DNA from: Ignavibacteriota bacterium
GTDB lineage: Bacteria > Bacteroidota > Ignavibacteria > UBA10030 > SZUA-254
Length of the DNA: 15,255 nt
Direction: 5' to 3'
Assembly (NCBI GenBank): GCA_016191715.1
Contig: JACPVN010000570.1
Coordinates: 1-15,255, forward strand
The position numbers and the translations under genes are program-made. Positions 1 to 8,415 of this stretch are shown here, one piece after another. The first letter of the stretch is position 1. The number at the start of each line of letters is the position of its first letter. The notes below the pieces were generated by a model. It was not told where the DNA came from, searched no databases, and worked only from the letters and a program-made list of their open reading frames with translations.

Positions 1-2
1 TT

Positions 3-587
3 CATGATGCGCATCTCCGCTCTTGTCTGGAGATGTTCCGCGTCCAACGTATTCAACGCGCCGAGAAAATGATTAAAAAATTAAACGCGATGAATATTCC
101 GATTACGGTGAATGATGTCATGGAAAAAGCGGCGAACGGTGTTGTGTGTCGTCCGCATATCGCGGAGGTGTTGGTAGAAAAACAATTCGTTCCATCGTAC
201 AATGAAGTGTTTAATAAATACATCTATGATAACGGTCCCGCGTATGAAAAGAAACAGGACTTTCCGCTTGAGAAAGCAGTCGAAGTTATTTCCCGTGCAG
301 GCGGGTTATCGTTTCTTGCTCACCCGGGAAAGTTTTTTTCTGAAAAAGAATTGTTTAACATCATCAAAACAGGAATTGACGGAATTGAAATTGTCCATCC
401 CAGCCACAATCAGGAAACTCAGCAATATTATCGGGGAATTGCAAACGAATACTTCTTGTTAGAAAGCGGCGGTTCGGATTTTCATGGCGGCTTACGCGGC
501 GATGATAGACACTTCGGACAGGTCGGAATTCCGCTTTTGGCTGTCGAACGAATGAGACAGCAGTTACATCAAAACAAAATAATGTAG
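3..587 (+). CDS. PHP-domain phosphoesterase, TrpH/YciV (RNase AM) type, 5'-truncated
   Basis: This is the C-terminal part of a polymerase-and-histidinol-phosphatase (PHP) domain protein; the frame is open from the left edge, so the true start lies outside. The visible part has the TrpH/YciV layout: a helical stretch rich in QR and AE (KxxR...RAEKMIKKL), the insertion-domain signature CRPHIAEVLVEK (GRPHIA in relatives), then the metal-binding blocks FLAHPG, GIEIVHPSH and GSDFHG, whose His and Asp residues belong to the PHP metal site. Family members characterised in Escherichia coli (RNase AM) act as 5'-3' exoribonucleases and 3',5'-nucleotide bisphosphatases; the exact substrate here cannot be read from sequence. 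Only 17 nt separate it from ribH, so the two are probably co-transcribed, without an obvious functional link. The family call is firm; the activity is inferred. Confidence 0.88.
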   Translation, partial: HDAHLRSCLEMFRVQRIQRAEKMIKKLNAMNIPITVNDVMEKAANGVVCRPHIAEVLVEKQFVPSYNEVFNKYIYDNGPAYEKKQDFPLEKAVEVISRAGGLSFLAHPGKFFSEKELFNIIKTGIDGIEIVHPSHNQETQQYYRGIANEYFLLESGGSDFHGGLRGDDRHFGQVGIPLLAVERMRQQLHQNKIM

Positions 588-604
588 TCAGTGAAAGAGA
601 CAAT

Positions 605-1081
605 ATGGCAAATATTATAGAAGGAAATCTGACGGCAACACCATTCCGGTTCGGAATTGTTGTCAGCCGGTTTAATGAATTTATTTCAGGGCGATTGCTC
701 GATGGCGCGCTTGATTGTTTGACGCGTCACGGCGTAAAAGAAAATGCTGTTGATGTTGTGCGTTGCCCCGGCGCGTTCGAAATTCCACAGATTGCGCTTC
801 AACTTGTGCAGAGCGAAAAGTACGACGCGGTGATTTGTCTCGGTTGTGTTATACGAGGCGAGACGCCGCACTTTGAATACATTGCAAACGCAGTGAGCGC
901 AGGCATTAACCGCATCGCATTGACATCACAAACGCCGGTCGTGTTCGGTGTTCTGACAACCGACTCGCTCGAACAAGCAATCGAACGGGCAGGCGCGAAA
1001 AGCGGAAACAAAGGTTGGGAATCAGCACTTGCCGCTATCGAACTCGCCGACGTCTTCAAAAAATTATCCAAGAAAAAATAA
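605..1081 (+). CDS. ribH: 6,7-dimethyl-8-ribityllumazine synthase
   Basis: Lumazine synthase condenses 5-amino-6-ribitylaminouracil with 3,4-dihydroxy-2-butanone 4-phosphate, the penultimate step of riboflavin synthesis, in the cytosol as a pentamer or 60-mer shell. At 158 residues it has the normal length. Visible family blocks in order are RFNEFISGRLLDGAL near the N-terminus, PGAFEIP, then CLGCVIRGETPHFEYIANAV with the catalytic His in the GETPH motif, PVVFGVLTTDSLEQAIERAG, and a C-terminal GNKGWESALAAIEL in place of the usual GNKGxEAAxAAxEM. The ATG at 605 gives a start that aligns with the family; the upstream purine stretch AGTGAAAGAGAC is at best a weak ribosome site. No other rib genes are visible in the window, so riboflavin genes appear scattered. 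No FMN riboswitch is recognisable upstream. Confidence 0.97.
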   Translation: MANIIEGNLTATPFRFGIVVSRFNEFISGRLLDGALDCLTRHGVKENAVDVVRCPGAFEIPQIALQLVQSEKYDAVICLGCVIRGETPHFEYIANAVSAGINRIALTSQTPVVFGVLTTDSLEQAIERAGAKSGNKGWESALAAIELADVFKKLSKKK

Positions 1082-1129
1082 TGAATCTTGTTACGCACGA
1101 TAGATAACACGTAGTTCACAAATTCATCG

Positions 1130-1213
1130 TCATTCTGAATTCCCGATTTTTGGGGTGAAGAATTCCAACACGGTTGGAACTCTCGTTCTTCATGTTCAGG
1201 GTAATTCAGAATT
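1130..1213. repeat. REP/MITE-like imperfect palindrome between ribH and the PorZ-like gene
   Basis: The 191-nt spacer holds an imperfect inverted repeat. The outer arms are ATTCTGAATT (1132-1141) and AATTCAGAAT (1203-1212), the middle arms GAAGAA (1157-1162) and TTCTTC (1186-1191), and the centre TTCCAAC-acg-GTTGGAA (1163-1179). Read outward, each arm has the order ATTCTGAATT...CC...GAAGAA...TTCCAAC, so one strand could fold into a long hairpin. The pattern CATTCTGA...GAAGAAT resembles dispersed extragenic repeats common in Bacteroidota and relatives; that resemblance is from memory. No T-run follows, so it is not a standard terminator, although it may end or stabilise the ribH transcript. 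The rest of the spacer, 1082-1129 and 1214-1272, holds nothing recognisable. Confidence 0.6.
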
Positions 1214-1272
1214 ACACACGATTGTATTTTTAGAACTTTCGAATAATGAAAACCAACTTCTGTTAGCGTACA

Positions 1273-3585
1273 ATGAAACACTCTTTTTCCTCCAATCTTC
1301 TGCGTTCCGCCAACGCAATTCTCTTCTTCATTCTGTTTGTTGAAGTTGCTTCCGCCGGCAACGTCGGAAAATGGAAAAACTACACTTCTAAAAAAGAAGT
1401 GAGAGATGTCGTCGTACAGGATGATGTTGTCTGGGCGGCAACAAGCGGCGGACTTTTTTCTTATCATCTTTCCGAAAAATCATTCAGGCAATTCACCACC
1501 TCCGAAGGTTTACGCACTATTGATTTGACAGCAATTACCGCCGATGAAAGCGGAATCATCTGGATCGGCACATCGAACGGATTTGTTCATTCGTACAATC
1601 CCGTTCGCCGCGAATGGAATTATATTGCAGCAATTTCCTCGATGACGGATGAACCAACGAAGAGAATTAATTCCTTTATTGTTTCGGGAGATTCGTTGTT
1701 CATTCTTTCCGATATCGGAGTAAGCATACTATCTATTTCGCGAATGGAATTCGGAGATTCGTATCGCCGCTTCGGAACTTCACCGCAACTTGTAGGCAAG
1801 GTCAATGCATTTGAACTCTTCAATAATAAATTCTGGGTGGGAACAGCAAGCGGAATTGCTTCAACGCCGATGACAAATCCGAATCCTTCCGAACCAAACG
1901 TGTGGCAGGTAATGAATAGCGGATTACCTTCGACTACAGTAAACGATTTGCTTCTCTATCATGATACACTGTTCGCGGCAACAAACTCCGGTTTGGCTTT
2001 TCTCAATGGAACAACATGGCAGTCAGTTCCTGAGATGACAAGAAGAACAATTCTCGCTCTGTCAAAAAATTTTCATCTCGGAACGACGCCATATTCTCCC
2101 GCCTTGTATTGCATCACATCAAATGAATTATGGAAATATGAAGGCGGTTCTTCTGTGAGAATATCTTCCTTCACCTCGAACATTTCATCATTAACTTCGG
2201 AAGGTGTCATCGGTACTGTCAGTAACGGCATCACTATGGTCTCGCGCAATGCCACACTCCCGCCGACACCGACCTGGGAAAACATTATTCCGCCGGGTCC
2301 GCCGCTCAATAAATTTGTCGGAATGGCAGTTGATGAACAAAGTGTATTCTGGTCGGGAACAGGAACCGCAAGCGGGGAAGGATTCGTCAGTTTCGATGGC
2401 GATACATGGCATACGTTTGCTCCGCACACACTGCCTTCGCTCGGGAATGCCCGGTATGCGTATCAAATAGATATCGGAAGCGACAACTCGAAATGGATCA
2501 GTATGTTCGGAGAAGGAGTTGTTCATCTCAGCGCGAACAATTCAGTCGAGCATATGTTTAATACGACAAACGGACTAACCTATACAGAAAACCCTCCGAA
2601 CAATCAATCGTTTGTTGTTGTGGCCGGAGTAGTGGTTGATAGAAATGGTGATGCGTGGATTAACATCCGCTCCGGCGCTGATAGAAATATGCTTGCCATT
2701 TATTCACCTCGCACCCAACGTTTCCGGTACGCACAATATCCGACCGGCACGAAACTTCCTATCCTGACCAATATCATCATGGATACTTACGGCACAAAAT
2801 GGTTCACCTCGTTATCACTGACAGAAAACAACTCTCCCGGATTAGTTTTTTTTGATGAAACAAAACGGCTCGCGCGGAGAATCAATGCAGAGACAGGTTG
2901 GGGCATCATCACGAAAGACCGGGACGGACTAACTGACAACGAAGTTACTGCCGTTGCGATTGATAACGACGGGAGTTTATGGGCCGGGACAAATCAAGGA
3001 ATAAATATTATTGTTGACCCGACTGTGCCGTATCGTATTCTTCCGTATCATCCGTTGAGCGGCAAACGGGTGAACGATATTCTTGTTGACCCGCTCAATC
3101 AAAAATGGGTTGCAACGGAACAAGGCGTCTATCTCTGGTCGCCGGACGGAACGACGGTGATAGAACATCTCACGGTTGAATCAACACAAGGGAAACTACC
3201 TGATGACCGAGTTTCCTCTATAACAATGGACAGAAACACAGGAACGATCTATTTCGCGACAGAAGCGGGACTTGCAACGTTGACTACTCCTGCCGTTGCG
3301 CCGCTTTCTTCATTCGATGAATTGAAACTATTTCCCAATCCGTTCCTCCTTCCATCTTCAAGCGAACTGACCATTGATGGACTTATCGAGGGTTCGACAA
3401 TTAAAATATTTACCATGTCCGGCAATCTTATAAAAGAGATTTCCACTCCCGGCGGCAGAGTAGGATTTTGGGACGGCTTGGATGAGGAAGGAAATCCTGT
3501 TACAAGCGGAGTGTATATCGTTGTGGGGTTCTCCAAAGACGGAAGCGCCGTTGGTAAAGGCAAAGTAGCGGTGGTAAGAAAATGA
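1273..3585 (+). CDS. PorZ-like T9SS component: two beta-propellers plus C-terminal sorting-type domain
   Basis: A 770-residue exported protein. Residues 1-28 form a signal peptide (basic start, hydrophobic core, cleavage after ASA). The mature N-terminus reads VGKWKNYTSKKEVRDVVV, then VWAATSGGLFSY and ITADESGIIWIGTSNGF, which is the PorZ/two-component-regulator propeller style; W-x-G-T and W-A-A-T blade motifs recur to about residue 670. Residues 677-770 are a beta-sandwich sorting-type domain with FPNPF (687-691), KIFTMSGNLIKEI, FWDGLDEEGNPVTSGVYIVV and a final KGKVAVVRK. In Porphyromonas gingivalis PorZ is about the same length, has two propellers and a C-terminal domain, sits on the cell surface and binds A-LPS to help attach T9SS cargo. 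Orthology is inferred from architecture and N-terminal style. No clear ribosome site precedes the ATG. It overlaps the next gene by 4 nt. The alternative is a generic secreted Reg_prop cargo protein. Confidence 0.78.
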   Translation: MKHSFSSNLLRSANAILFFILFVEVASAGNVGKWKNYTSKKEVRDVVVQDDVVWAATSGGLFSYHLSEKSFRQFTTSEGLRTIDLTAITADESGIIWIGTSNGFVHSYNPVRREWNYIAAISSMTDEPTKRINSFIVSGDSLFILSDIGVSILSISRMEFGDSYRRFGTSPQLVGKVNAFELFNNKFWVGTASGIASTPMTNPNPSEPNVWQVMNSGLPSTTVNDLLLYHDTLFAATNSGLAFLNGTTWQSVPEMTRRTILALSKNFHLGTTPYSPALYCITSNELWKYEGGSSVRISSFTSNISSLTSEGVIGTVSNGITMVSRNATLPPTPTWENIIPPGPPLNKFVGMAVDEQSVFWSGTGTASGEGFVSFDGDTWHTFAPHTLPSLGNARYAYQIDIGSDNSKWISMFGEGVVHLSANNSVEHMFNTTNGLTYTENPPNNQSFVVVAGVVVDRNGDAWINIRSGADRNMLAIYSPRTQRFRYAQYPTGTKLPILTNIIMDTYGTKWFTSLSLTENNSPGLVFFDETKRLARRINAETGWGIITKDRDGLTDNEVTAVAIDNDGSLWAGTNQGINIIVDPTVPYRILPYHPLSGKRVNDILVDPLNQKWVATEQGVYLWSPDGTTVIEHLTVESTQGKLPDDRVSSITMDRNTGTIYFATEAGLATLTTPAVAPLSSFDELKLFPNPFLLPSSSELTIDGLIEGSTIKIFTMSGNLIKEISTPGGRVGFWDGLDEEGNPVTSGVYIVVGFSKDGSAVGKGKVAVVRK

Positions 3586-4250
3586 TGCAAACGGAACCAA
3601 GTTGTGTTCTCGTCATCATCAATTACCAAACACCCGATTTAACTCTGCGGGCGTTCAACTCATTTCATACCTTCTATCCAAACTTTCCGGTAATTCTTGT
3701 TGACAATGGCTCGAGAGACAACAGTCAGTCGCTTTTGACCGAACTGCAACAGAAACACCCCGACCAGATTTCAGTAATACACTTACCAAAGAATATTCAT
3801 CATGGACCGGCGATGCATACAATGCTTCATCACGGAGATTCAAAGTATGTTTTCTTTCTTGACTCAGAGTGCGAAGTATTCCGTGAAGGATTTATCGAAC
3901 AAATGCTCGAACTTGCAAAACGTGAGGAGAAGGTACTTGCAGTCGGAAAGAAAATATTCATGAACAAGCGCGGGTTTGATGTTGAAGAATCAGCGGATAC
4001 CATTCCATACATTCGTCCGTTTTGTATGCTCGTTCATCGGAGGAACTACCAACTACTTCCGCCGTTTCAGAAACATGGAAGTCCCTGTTTACAAACTATG
4101 CGCGAAGCAGGAAAGAAAAACTTCTCGTTACTGCATTTCCCCGTTCTTGAGTACGTCCAACATACAGGACGAGGAACAGTCAATCGGTTCGGCTATCAAT
4201 TAGGAATGAGGGACAAATTCAACTATCTGCTACATCGGCTGGGAGTGTAG
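3582..4250 (+). CDS. Family 2 (GT-A fold) glycosyltransferase
   Basis: A 222-residue soluble protein with a GT-A nucleotide-sugar binding core. VLVIINYQTPDLTLRAFNSF starts the Rossmann-like fold, VILVDNGSRDNS carries the nucleotide-binding Asp (D41), and YVFFLDSECEVF holds DSE (94-96) at the place of the DxD metal motif. The family moves a sugar from a nucleotide donor to an acceptor; donor and acceptor cannot be read here. It is shorter than many family 2 enzymes and has no membrane segment, so it probably works at the cytoplasmic face. The ATG lies in an ATGA overlap with the stop of the PorZ-like gene, implying translational coupling; a second in-frame ATG follows at once (3585). Because PorZ binds a surface polysaccharide in known T9SS, a role in surface-sugar synthesis is an attractive inference, not shown. 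Confidence 0.85.
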   Translation: MMQTEPSCVLVIINYQTPDLTLRAFNSFHTFYPNFPVILVDNGSRDNSQSLLTELQQKHPDQISVIHLPKNIHHGPAMHTMLHHGDSKYVFFLDSECEVFREGFIEQMLELAKREEKVLAVGKKIFMNKRGFDVEESADTIPYIRPFCMLVHRRNYQLLPPFQKHGSPCLQTMREAGKKNFSLLHFPVLEYVQHTGRGTVNRFGYQLGMRDKFNYLLHRLGV

Positions 4251-4287
4251 AAAGGATGAAAACTTCCATTGGTTTTCCGTTTAGAGT

Positions 4288-4320
4288 TTTGTATATTTAT
4301 TCCTCATTTCAATAAAATTT
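4288..4320 (+). promoter_or_regulatory. Candidate Bacteroidota-type promoter for the tRNA gene
   Basis: A TTTG at 4288-4291 and a TAAAATTT at 4313-4320 fit, loosely, the -33 TTTG / -7 TAnnTTTG pattern, with a 21-nt gap. Transcription would start a few bases before the tRNA 5' end at 4332. The surrounding AT-rich DNA makes chance matches easy. Confidence 0.3.
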
Positions 4321-4331
4321 CAACATAATTA

Positions 4332-4405
4332 GCGCCAGTAGCTCAACTGGATAGAGCATCAGCCTACGGAGCTGAGGGTTAGGGGTTCGACTCCCTTCTG
4401 GCGCA
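4332..4405 (+). tRNA. tRNA-Arg (anticodon ACG)
   Basis: A full cloverleaf can be folded by eye. The 7-bp acceptor is GCGCCAG (4332-4338) with CTGGCGC (4398-4404), and A4405 is the discriminator base. The D stem is GCTC/GAGC. The anticodon stem TCAGC/GCTGA closes the loop CTACGGA, giving anticodon ACG, read as inosine-CG after A34 editing and decoding CGN Arg codons. The variable loop is short (GGGTT) and the T arm AGGGG-TTCGACT-CCCTT has the usual TTCGA. The bases after the discriminator are CGA, so the CCA end is not encoded and must be added by the CCA-adding enzyme. It stands alone, with its own terminator 3 nt downstream. Confidence 0.97.
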
Positions 4406-4410
4406 CGAGA

Positions 4411-4447
4411 AAAATGGCTTCCCCGAATGGGAGAAGCCATTTTTTGT
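4411..4447 (+). terminator. Strong intrinsic terminator after tRNA-Arg
   Basis: AAAATGGCTTC (4411-4421) pairs with GAAGCCATTTT (4433-4443). The stem extends inward by CCC (4422-4424) with GGG (4429-4431) around a GAAT loop, leaving A4432 bulged. The 3' arm runs into a T-rich tail (TTTTTT then GTTTTC). The A-rich 5' side makes it potentially bidirectional. The rest of the spacer to 4569 holds nothing but a possible promoter. Confidence 0.9.
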
Positions 4448-4534
4448 TTTCTTACTTTTTCATTCAACATCGGAAGAGAAAAATCTTACCATAGATAACC
4501 ACTCAGGTTACAATCCACTCTCTTAATTTTTTAC

Positions 4535-4564
4535 TTGCCTTTCATCATTTTTTCCCCTACATTC
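4535..4564 (+). promoter_or_regulatory. Candidate Bacteroidota-type promoter for the sensor kinase
   Basis: TTG at 4535-4537 and TACATTC at 4558-4564 match the -33/-7 pattern with a 20-nt gap. A transcript starting about 5-10 nt later would begin almost at the ATG at 4570. That would make the message nearly leaderless or favour a downstream start (GTG at 4618). Confidence 0.3.
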
Positions 4565-4569
4565 ACGGC

Positions 4570-7500
4570 ATGGAGAACGGGGTGTTCTTTGTTTTTTTTA
4601 TCATTACGAATTACATAGTGGTTCTTTCGTTTCGACATACTGTTGATCAATGTCTTGCCGCAGTTCTAATTTCCTGCTTTTTTTACAATGCAGGAATGAG
4701 CCAGCGAGGTGCGTCCGTTTCTACCCAATTTCTTGAACCGGCGGAGTTTTCGGAAGATTGGAGATGGGTGCATTTTACTTCAGAGTCGGGATTGCCATCG
4801 AATGTCATTTACCAAATCTACGAAACATCCGATAGTACGATTGGGGTTGCCACTCCTTCCGGTCTTGCTTCGTTTGATGGTTTTCAGTGGAACTTATTAG
4901 GTCATCAACATTTCTCTCTACGGGGAGAATTTCGTGACGGAATACTCGGATTGTCGGGTGATTCGCTCTTTCTCCTTTCTCATCAAAATGGGATTCGGTT
5001 CTTATTGAAAAATGTAAGAACAGGGTTTCCTCTCTCATCAGATTCGATTATTATATTGAGAAATGGAAAACTTGAGACGCTTCTCTTTGATGCTTTCGGA
5101 ACATTTCAAATTCATGAAGTAAAATCTCCAAACAATGTTAATAACCTTTTTCAAACTCGTCTTGGAACTCTTTGGTTAGAAACCGAAAAGACAGTTTATC
5201 GTTTGAGCGATGAAACGTGGGTGCCTGTCCTTACTTCTGTTCATGGTGATTTCACACTTGGTGGTGGAATGGGACGTGCATTTACTGTCGTGGAGAATCA
5301 AGATGGTTCCGGACTTCTCTATATTACACGTCCGCATCAAATGCAGGGAATATGGGAATGGGAGAAGAACGCTTTACCAAAACGCGCCGCATCGGAAAAA
5401 ACGGAAGTGCTGAAAGCGATGGATATCAGTCCGGAGGGTGATGCGATTGCGGTCTACCGTCCCGATGTAGTACGCTATCGTTCCAACGGAATTTGGCGGA
5501 CAATCAATCTTGAACAGTTTGGTATCAATGATATTATCTCTGTTCGATTTCGCTCAAACGGAGATTTACTGATTGGAACAGGGCATGGATTATACCGTTA
5601 CAGCAGTGCGCCATCGCGCTGGGAGTCAGTACAGCACCCGCCGCCCGATTTAAGGAATTCTGTCAACGAACTTCTCATTGCGAAAGATTTTTCTCTATGG
5701 ATTGCCACGGGATACGGAATTGAACATCGTCTGCCGGATGGAACATATTCATACATCAATCAAATTGATTCCGTTCACCTGTATGCATTAACAGGACTTG
5801 CTGAAGATAACGCAGGGAATATTTGGATTTCAAGCGGCTCAGGATTCCCCGGTGCATTTCTCTGGAATGGAAAAGAGTGGAGACATGTTGATATCGGTGA
5901 ACATCCTAAACAGGTTGCCATTCATAAAATTCGAAAAGACCGTCAAGGAAATCTCTGGTTCTTGGGGATTGGAATACAACCGCGTATGTTTTCAAAAGAC
6001 CAACCCGGCGCATTTCTTCTTCAGAACGGTACATTTATTCCATGGGGAGAAAAACAAGGATTGCTTCATGGTCGTGTGTACTCCTTTGCAGAATCGTACG
6101 ATGGTTCACTCTGGTTTGGGACGATCAATGGACTGTGTCGCTGGAGACCAACATTCAACCCCGCGAAGGGAAACGAATCCATTTCACACGAAAACCCCCA
6201 CCGGGTTCCCGAAGAAGGTACCTGGACATACTGGACAAAGGAAAACGGATTTTTAGGCGACCGGGTGTTTTCCCTAGCAACGGACAGGGCGAATCGTGTC
6301 TGGTTCAGCGAGTTCGGCTCAGGACTCAGTTTGGGATACGTTGATGAACATGATTCTCTTCACTACATTCCTCCTGCATCAGGAATAGAGTGTGAATACA
6401 TTTTTGACATGTTCTGTGATATTTCCGGGGTAATGTGGTTTGCAACGAATACAGGATTGTACAATTATTGGAACAACATCTTTCTGAGGTATGATTCAAA
6501 ATCCGGGTTATCGCATAATGAATTGTTTGCACTTTTTCCCACAAGCGATAAGATCTATGTCGGAACTCAAGGAAAAGGGTATGCAATGTTTGAACCTGTT
6601 GTATCGCTCCCGCTCCATCCCAAAATTATCTTCGATGAGACTGTTATCGAAGAACAAAATGTTCACATCCGATGGAAGGCGTATGCACATTGGGGGGAAA
6701 TTCCACCGTCTGAAATATTTACGCGCTATTCATTAAATAGCGAGGAATGGTCGGGCTGGGAAAAACGGAATTCCGTCTCGCTCAATAAGTTACCTCCCGG
6801 AAAATACACGATTCAGGTTCAGGCAAAAGGGCTTTTCGGGCAGTATAATTTGAACGGTGTTCAGACTTCATTCTCGGTTCTACCGCCATACTATTACCGC
6901 CCTCTCTTTGTTATTCCCGTGACCGTTCTCGCATTATCGGTTCTTTCTCTTGGCGTCGCTCTTCATCTCCGTAGAAGAAAGCATGTGAAAGAGTTGATTG
7001 CGAGTGAATCAAAGTTTCGCGGCGTCACACAACTGACTGCTTCCGCCATCATCATCTTTGATGATGACCTCCGGATTATTTTTGTGAACGAAGGCGCGGC
7101 AAAACTCACCGGCTATCAGCAGTTGGAATTATTAAAGATGAAGTTTACCGATGTACTCCATCCCGACATTGTTCCTTCGTTTCGACATGAAGAAGAACAT
7201 CGCAAAGGAGATTCCGTCCGACCGCACAGACGGGAAATAAAAATACGAACAAAAAAAGGCGAGGAACATTGGTTAGACTTAACGTATGGCTGGGTTCGCT
7301 TTCAGGAACAGATGGTTACGATGGCAACTGCTTTTGACATCACAGAGAGAAGGCAAGCCGAAGAATCATTGCGCACAAGCGAAGAACGATATCGTTTGGT
7401 TTCAGAACTGATGTCTGATTATGCGTACTTGGACAGAGTGGAACCGGACGGGAAGTTTATACCACTCTGGCTTACGGAATCGTTTTACAAACTGACAGGA

Positions 7501-8415
7501 TACACGCCGGAGGAATCCATGAGGTACGATTTCATTGAACGCTTTGTGCATCCGGAAGACGTTCCGATTATCGTTGACGGGATTCAGAAATCACTACATG
7601 GACAAACAGCACGCTATGAAGTTCGCATCTTCAAGAAAGATGGAACGATGCGATGGCTCTCGAACGAAGTCTCTCCGATGTGGGATAACAAAAACGAACG
7701 AGTGACTCACATGTACGGCGCCGCCCGCGATATCACCGAACGAAAACAGGATGAAGAACGCTTACGTGCGCTGACAAAAGAACTCAGCGAAACGGAAGAG
7801 CGGGAACGACGACGCATGGCGAATTTCCTTCATGACATCATCGGTCAGGCGCTGATTCTCTGCAAACTGAAGACCCGTTCGTTGCATCATAAAATCACAA
7901 CAGAATCGTTGCAGGAGGAACTTGCCGGAATTACATCAATTCTTGACCAATCAATCAATCATACACAAACGCTGACGTTTGATTTATATCCGACCGTGCT
8001 GTATCAACAAAATCTGGAAGTGGCAATTTCATGGCTGGCGGAACGGATGCAACAGCAACATGACATTCGCTTCCTGATTGAAGATGACCACATGGCGAAA
8101 CCATTAGCCGACGAAATGAGGCACATCCTTTTTCAGGCGGTACGGGAAATCTTCGTCAACATCATCAAACATGCAGAAGCGAAGAATGTAACAATAAAAT
8201 TGTTCAGCGATGGAACCTCCTTCTATATCGGCATCTTCGATGATGGCGTTGGATTTGATACGGACAAGATGCCTGCATCCACCAATGGCGGCGGATTCGG
8301 TCTGTTCAACATCCGTCAACGACTTGAAAATATCGGAGGAAAATTGGATATTTCTTCGACTCCCGGAAAAGGAACTCGGGTTACTATTATTGCGCCCCTA
8401 AAAGGAAAACAATGA
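4570..8415 (+). CDS. Membrane sensor histidine kinase: propeller, Y_Y_Y, 2x PAS, HisKA_3, HATPase
   Basis: A 1281-residue sensor kinase. After a signal-type hydrophobic N-terminus (cut near residue 44), residues about 60-690 form periplasmic Reg_prop propeller repeats (LWIATGYGI, IWISSGSG, LWFGTINGLCRW, VWFSEFGSG, MWFATNTGL). A Y_Y_Y-type domain follows (about 695-777, with WSGWEKRNSVSLNKLPPGKYTI split across its strands), then a membrane helix (about 778-802) and two PAS domains (about 811-935 and 938-1060, each ending DITER). The HisKA_3 dimer domain has phosphoacceptor H1088 in FLHDIIGQ. The HATPase has N1197 in the N box, DDGVGFD (1224-1230) and GGGFGLFNIRQRLENIGG. All catalytic residues are present and there is no fused receiver, so the partner is the response regulator downstream. 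The ligand is unknown; related architectures in Bacteroidota often sense glycans. GTG at 4618 is a credible alternative start, giving a cleaner signal peptide. Confidence 0.93.
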   Translation: MENGVFFVFFIITNYIVVLSFRHTVDQCLAAVLISCFFYNAGMSQRGASVSTQFLEPAEFSEDWRWVHFTSESGLPSNVIYQIYETSDSTIGVATPSGLASFDGFQWNLLGHQHFSLRGEFRDGILGLSGDSLFLLSHQNGIRFLLKNVRTGFPLSSDSIIILRNGKLETLLFDAFGTFQIHEVKSPNNVNNLFQTRLGTLWLETEKTVYRLSDETWVPVLTSVHGDFTLGGGMGRAFTVVENQDGSGLLYITRPHQMQGIWEWEKNALPKRAASEKTEVLKAMDISPEGDAIAVYRPDVVRYRSNGIWRTINLEQFGINDIISVRFRSNGDLLIGTGHGLYRYSSAPSRWESVQHPPPDLRNSVNELLIAKDFSLWIATGYGIEHRLPDGTYSYINQIDSVHLYALTGLAEDNAGNIWISSGSGFPGAFLWNGKEWRHVDIGEHPKQVAIHKIRKDRQGNLWFLGIGIQPRMFSKDQPGAFLLQNGTFIPWGEKQGLLHGRVYSFAESYDGSLWFGTINGLCRWRPTFNPAKGNESISHENPHRVPEEGTWTYWTKENGFLGDRVFSLATDRANRVWFSEFGSGLSLGYVDEHDSLHYIPPASGIECEYIFDMFCDISGVMWFATNTGLYNYWNNIFLRYDSKSGLSHNELFALFPTSDKIYVGTQGKGYAMFEPVVSLPLHPKIIFDETVIEEQNVHIRWKAYAHWGEIPPSEIFTRYSLNSEEWSGWEKRNSVSLNKLPPGKYTIQVQAKGLFGQYNLNGVQTSFSVLPPYYYRPLFVIPVTVLALSVLSLGVALHLRRRKHVKELIASESKFRGVTQLTASAIIIFDDDLRIIFVNEGAAKLTGYQQLELLKMKFTDVLHPDIVPSFRHEEEHRKGDSVRPHRREIKIRTKKGEEHWLDLTYGWVRFQEQMVTMATAFDITERRQAEESLRTSEERYRLVSELMSDYAYLDRVEPDGKFIPLWLTESFYKLTGYTPEESMRYDFIERFVHPEDVPIIVDGIQKSLHGQTARYEVRIFKKDGTMRWLSNEVSPMWDNKNERVTHMYGAARDITERKQDEERLRALTKELSETEERERRRMANFLHDIIGQALILCKLKTRSLHHKITTESLQEELAGITSILDQSINHTQTLTFDLYPTVLYQQNLEVAISWLAERMQQQHDIRFLIEDDHMAKPLADEMRHILFQAVREIFVNIIKHAEAKNVTIKLFSDGTSFYIGIFDDGVGFDTDKMPASTNGGGFGLFNIRQRLENIGGKLDISSTPGKGTRVTIIAPLKGKQ

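Noticed and set aside
799..1467. A 222-codon open frame on the minus strand across ribH, the spacer and the start of the PorZ-like gene
   Set aside because: It overlaps two well-supported genes on the other strand, has no recognisable domain, and its composition looks like antisense translation.
4251..4569. tRNA locus as an integration (att) site for a mobile element
   Set aside because: No direct copy of the tRNA 3' end is visible in the window and no integrase or phage gene is present.
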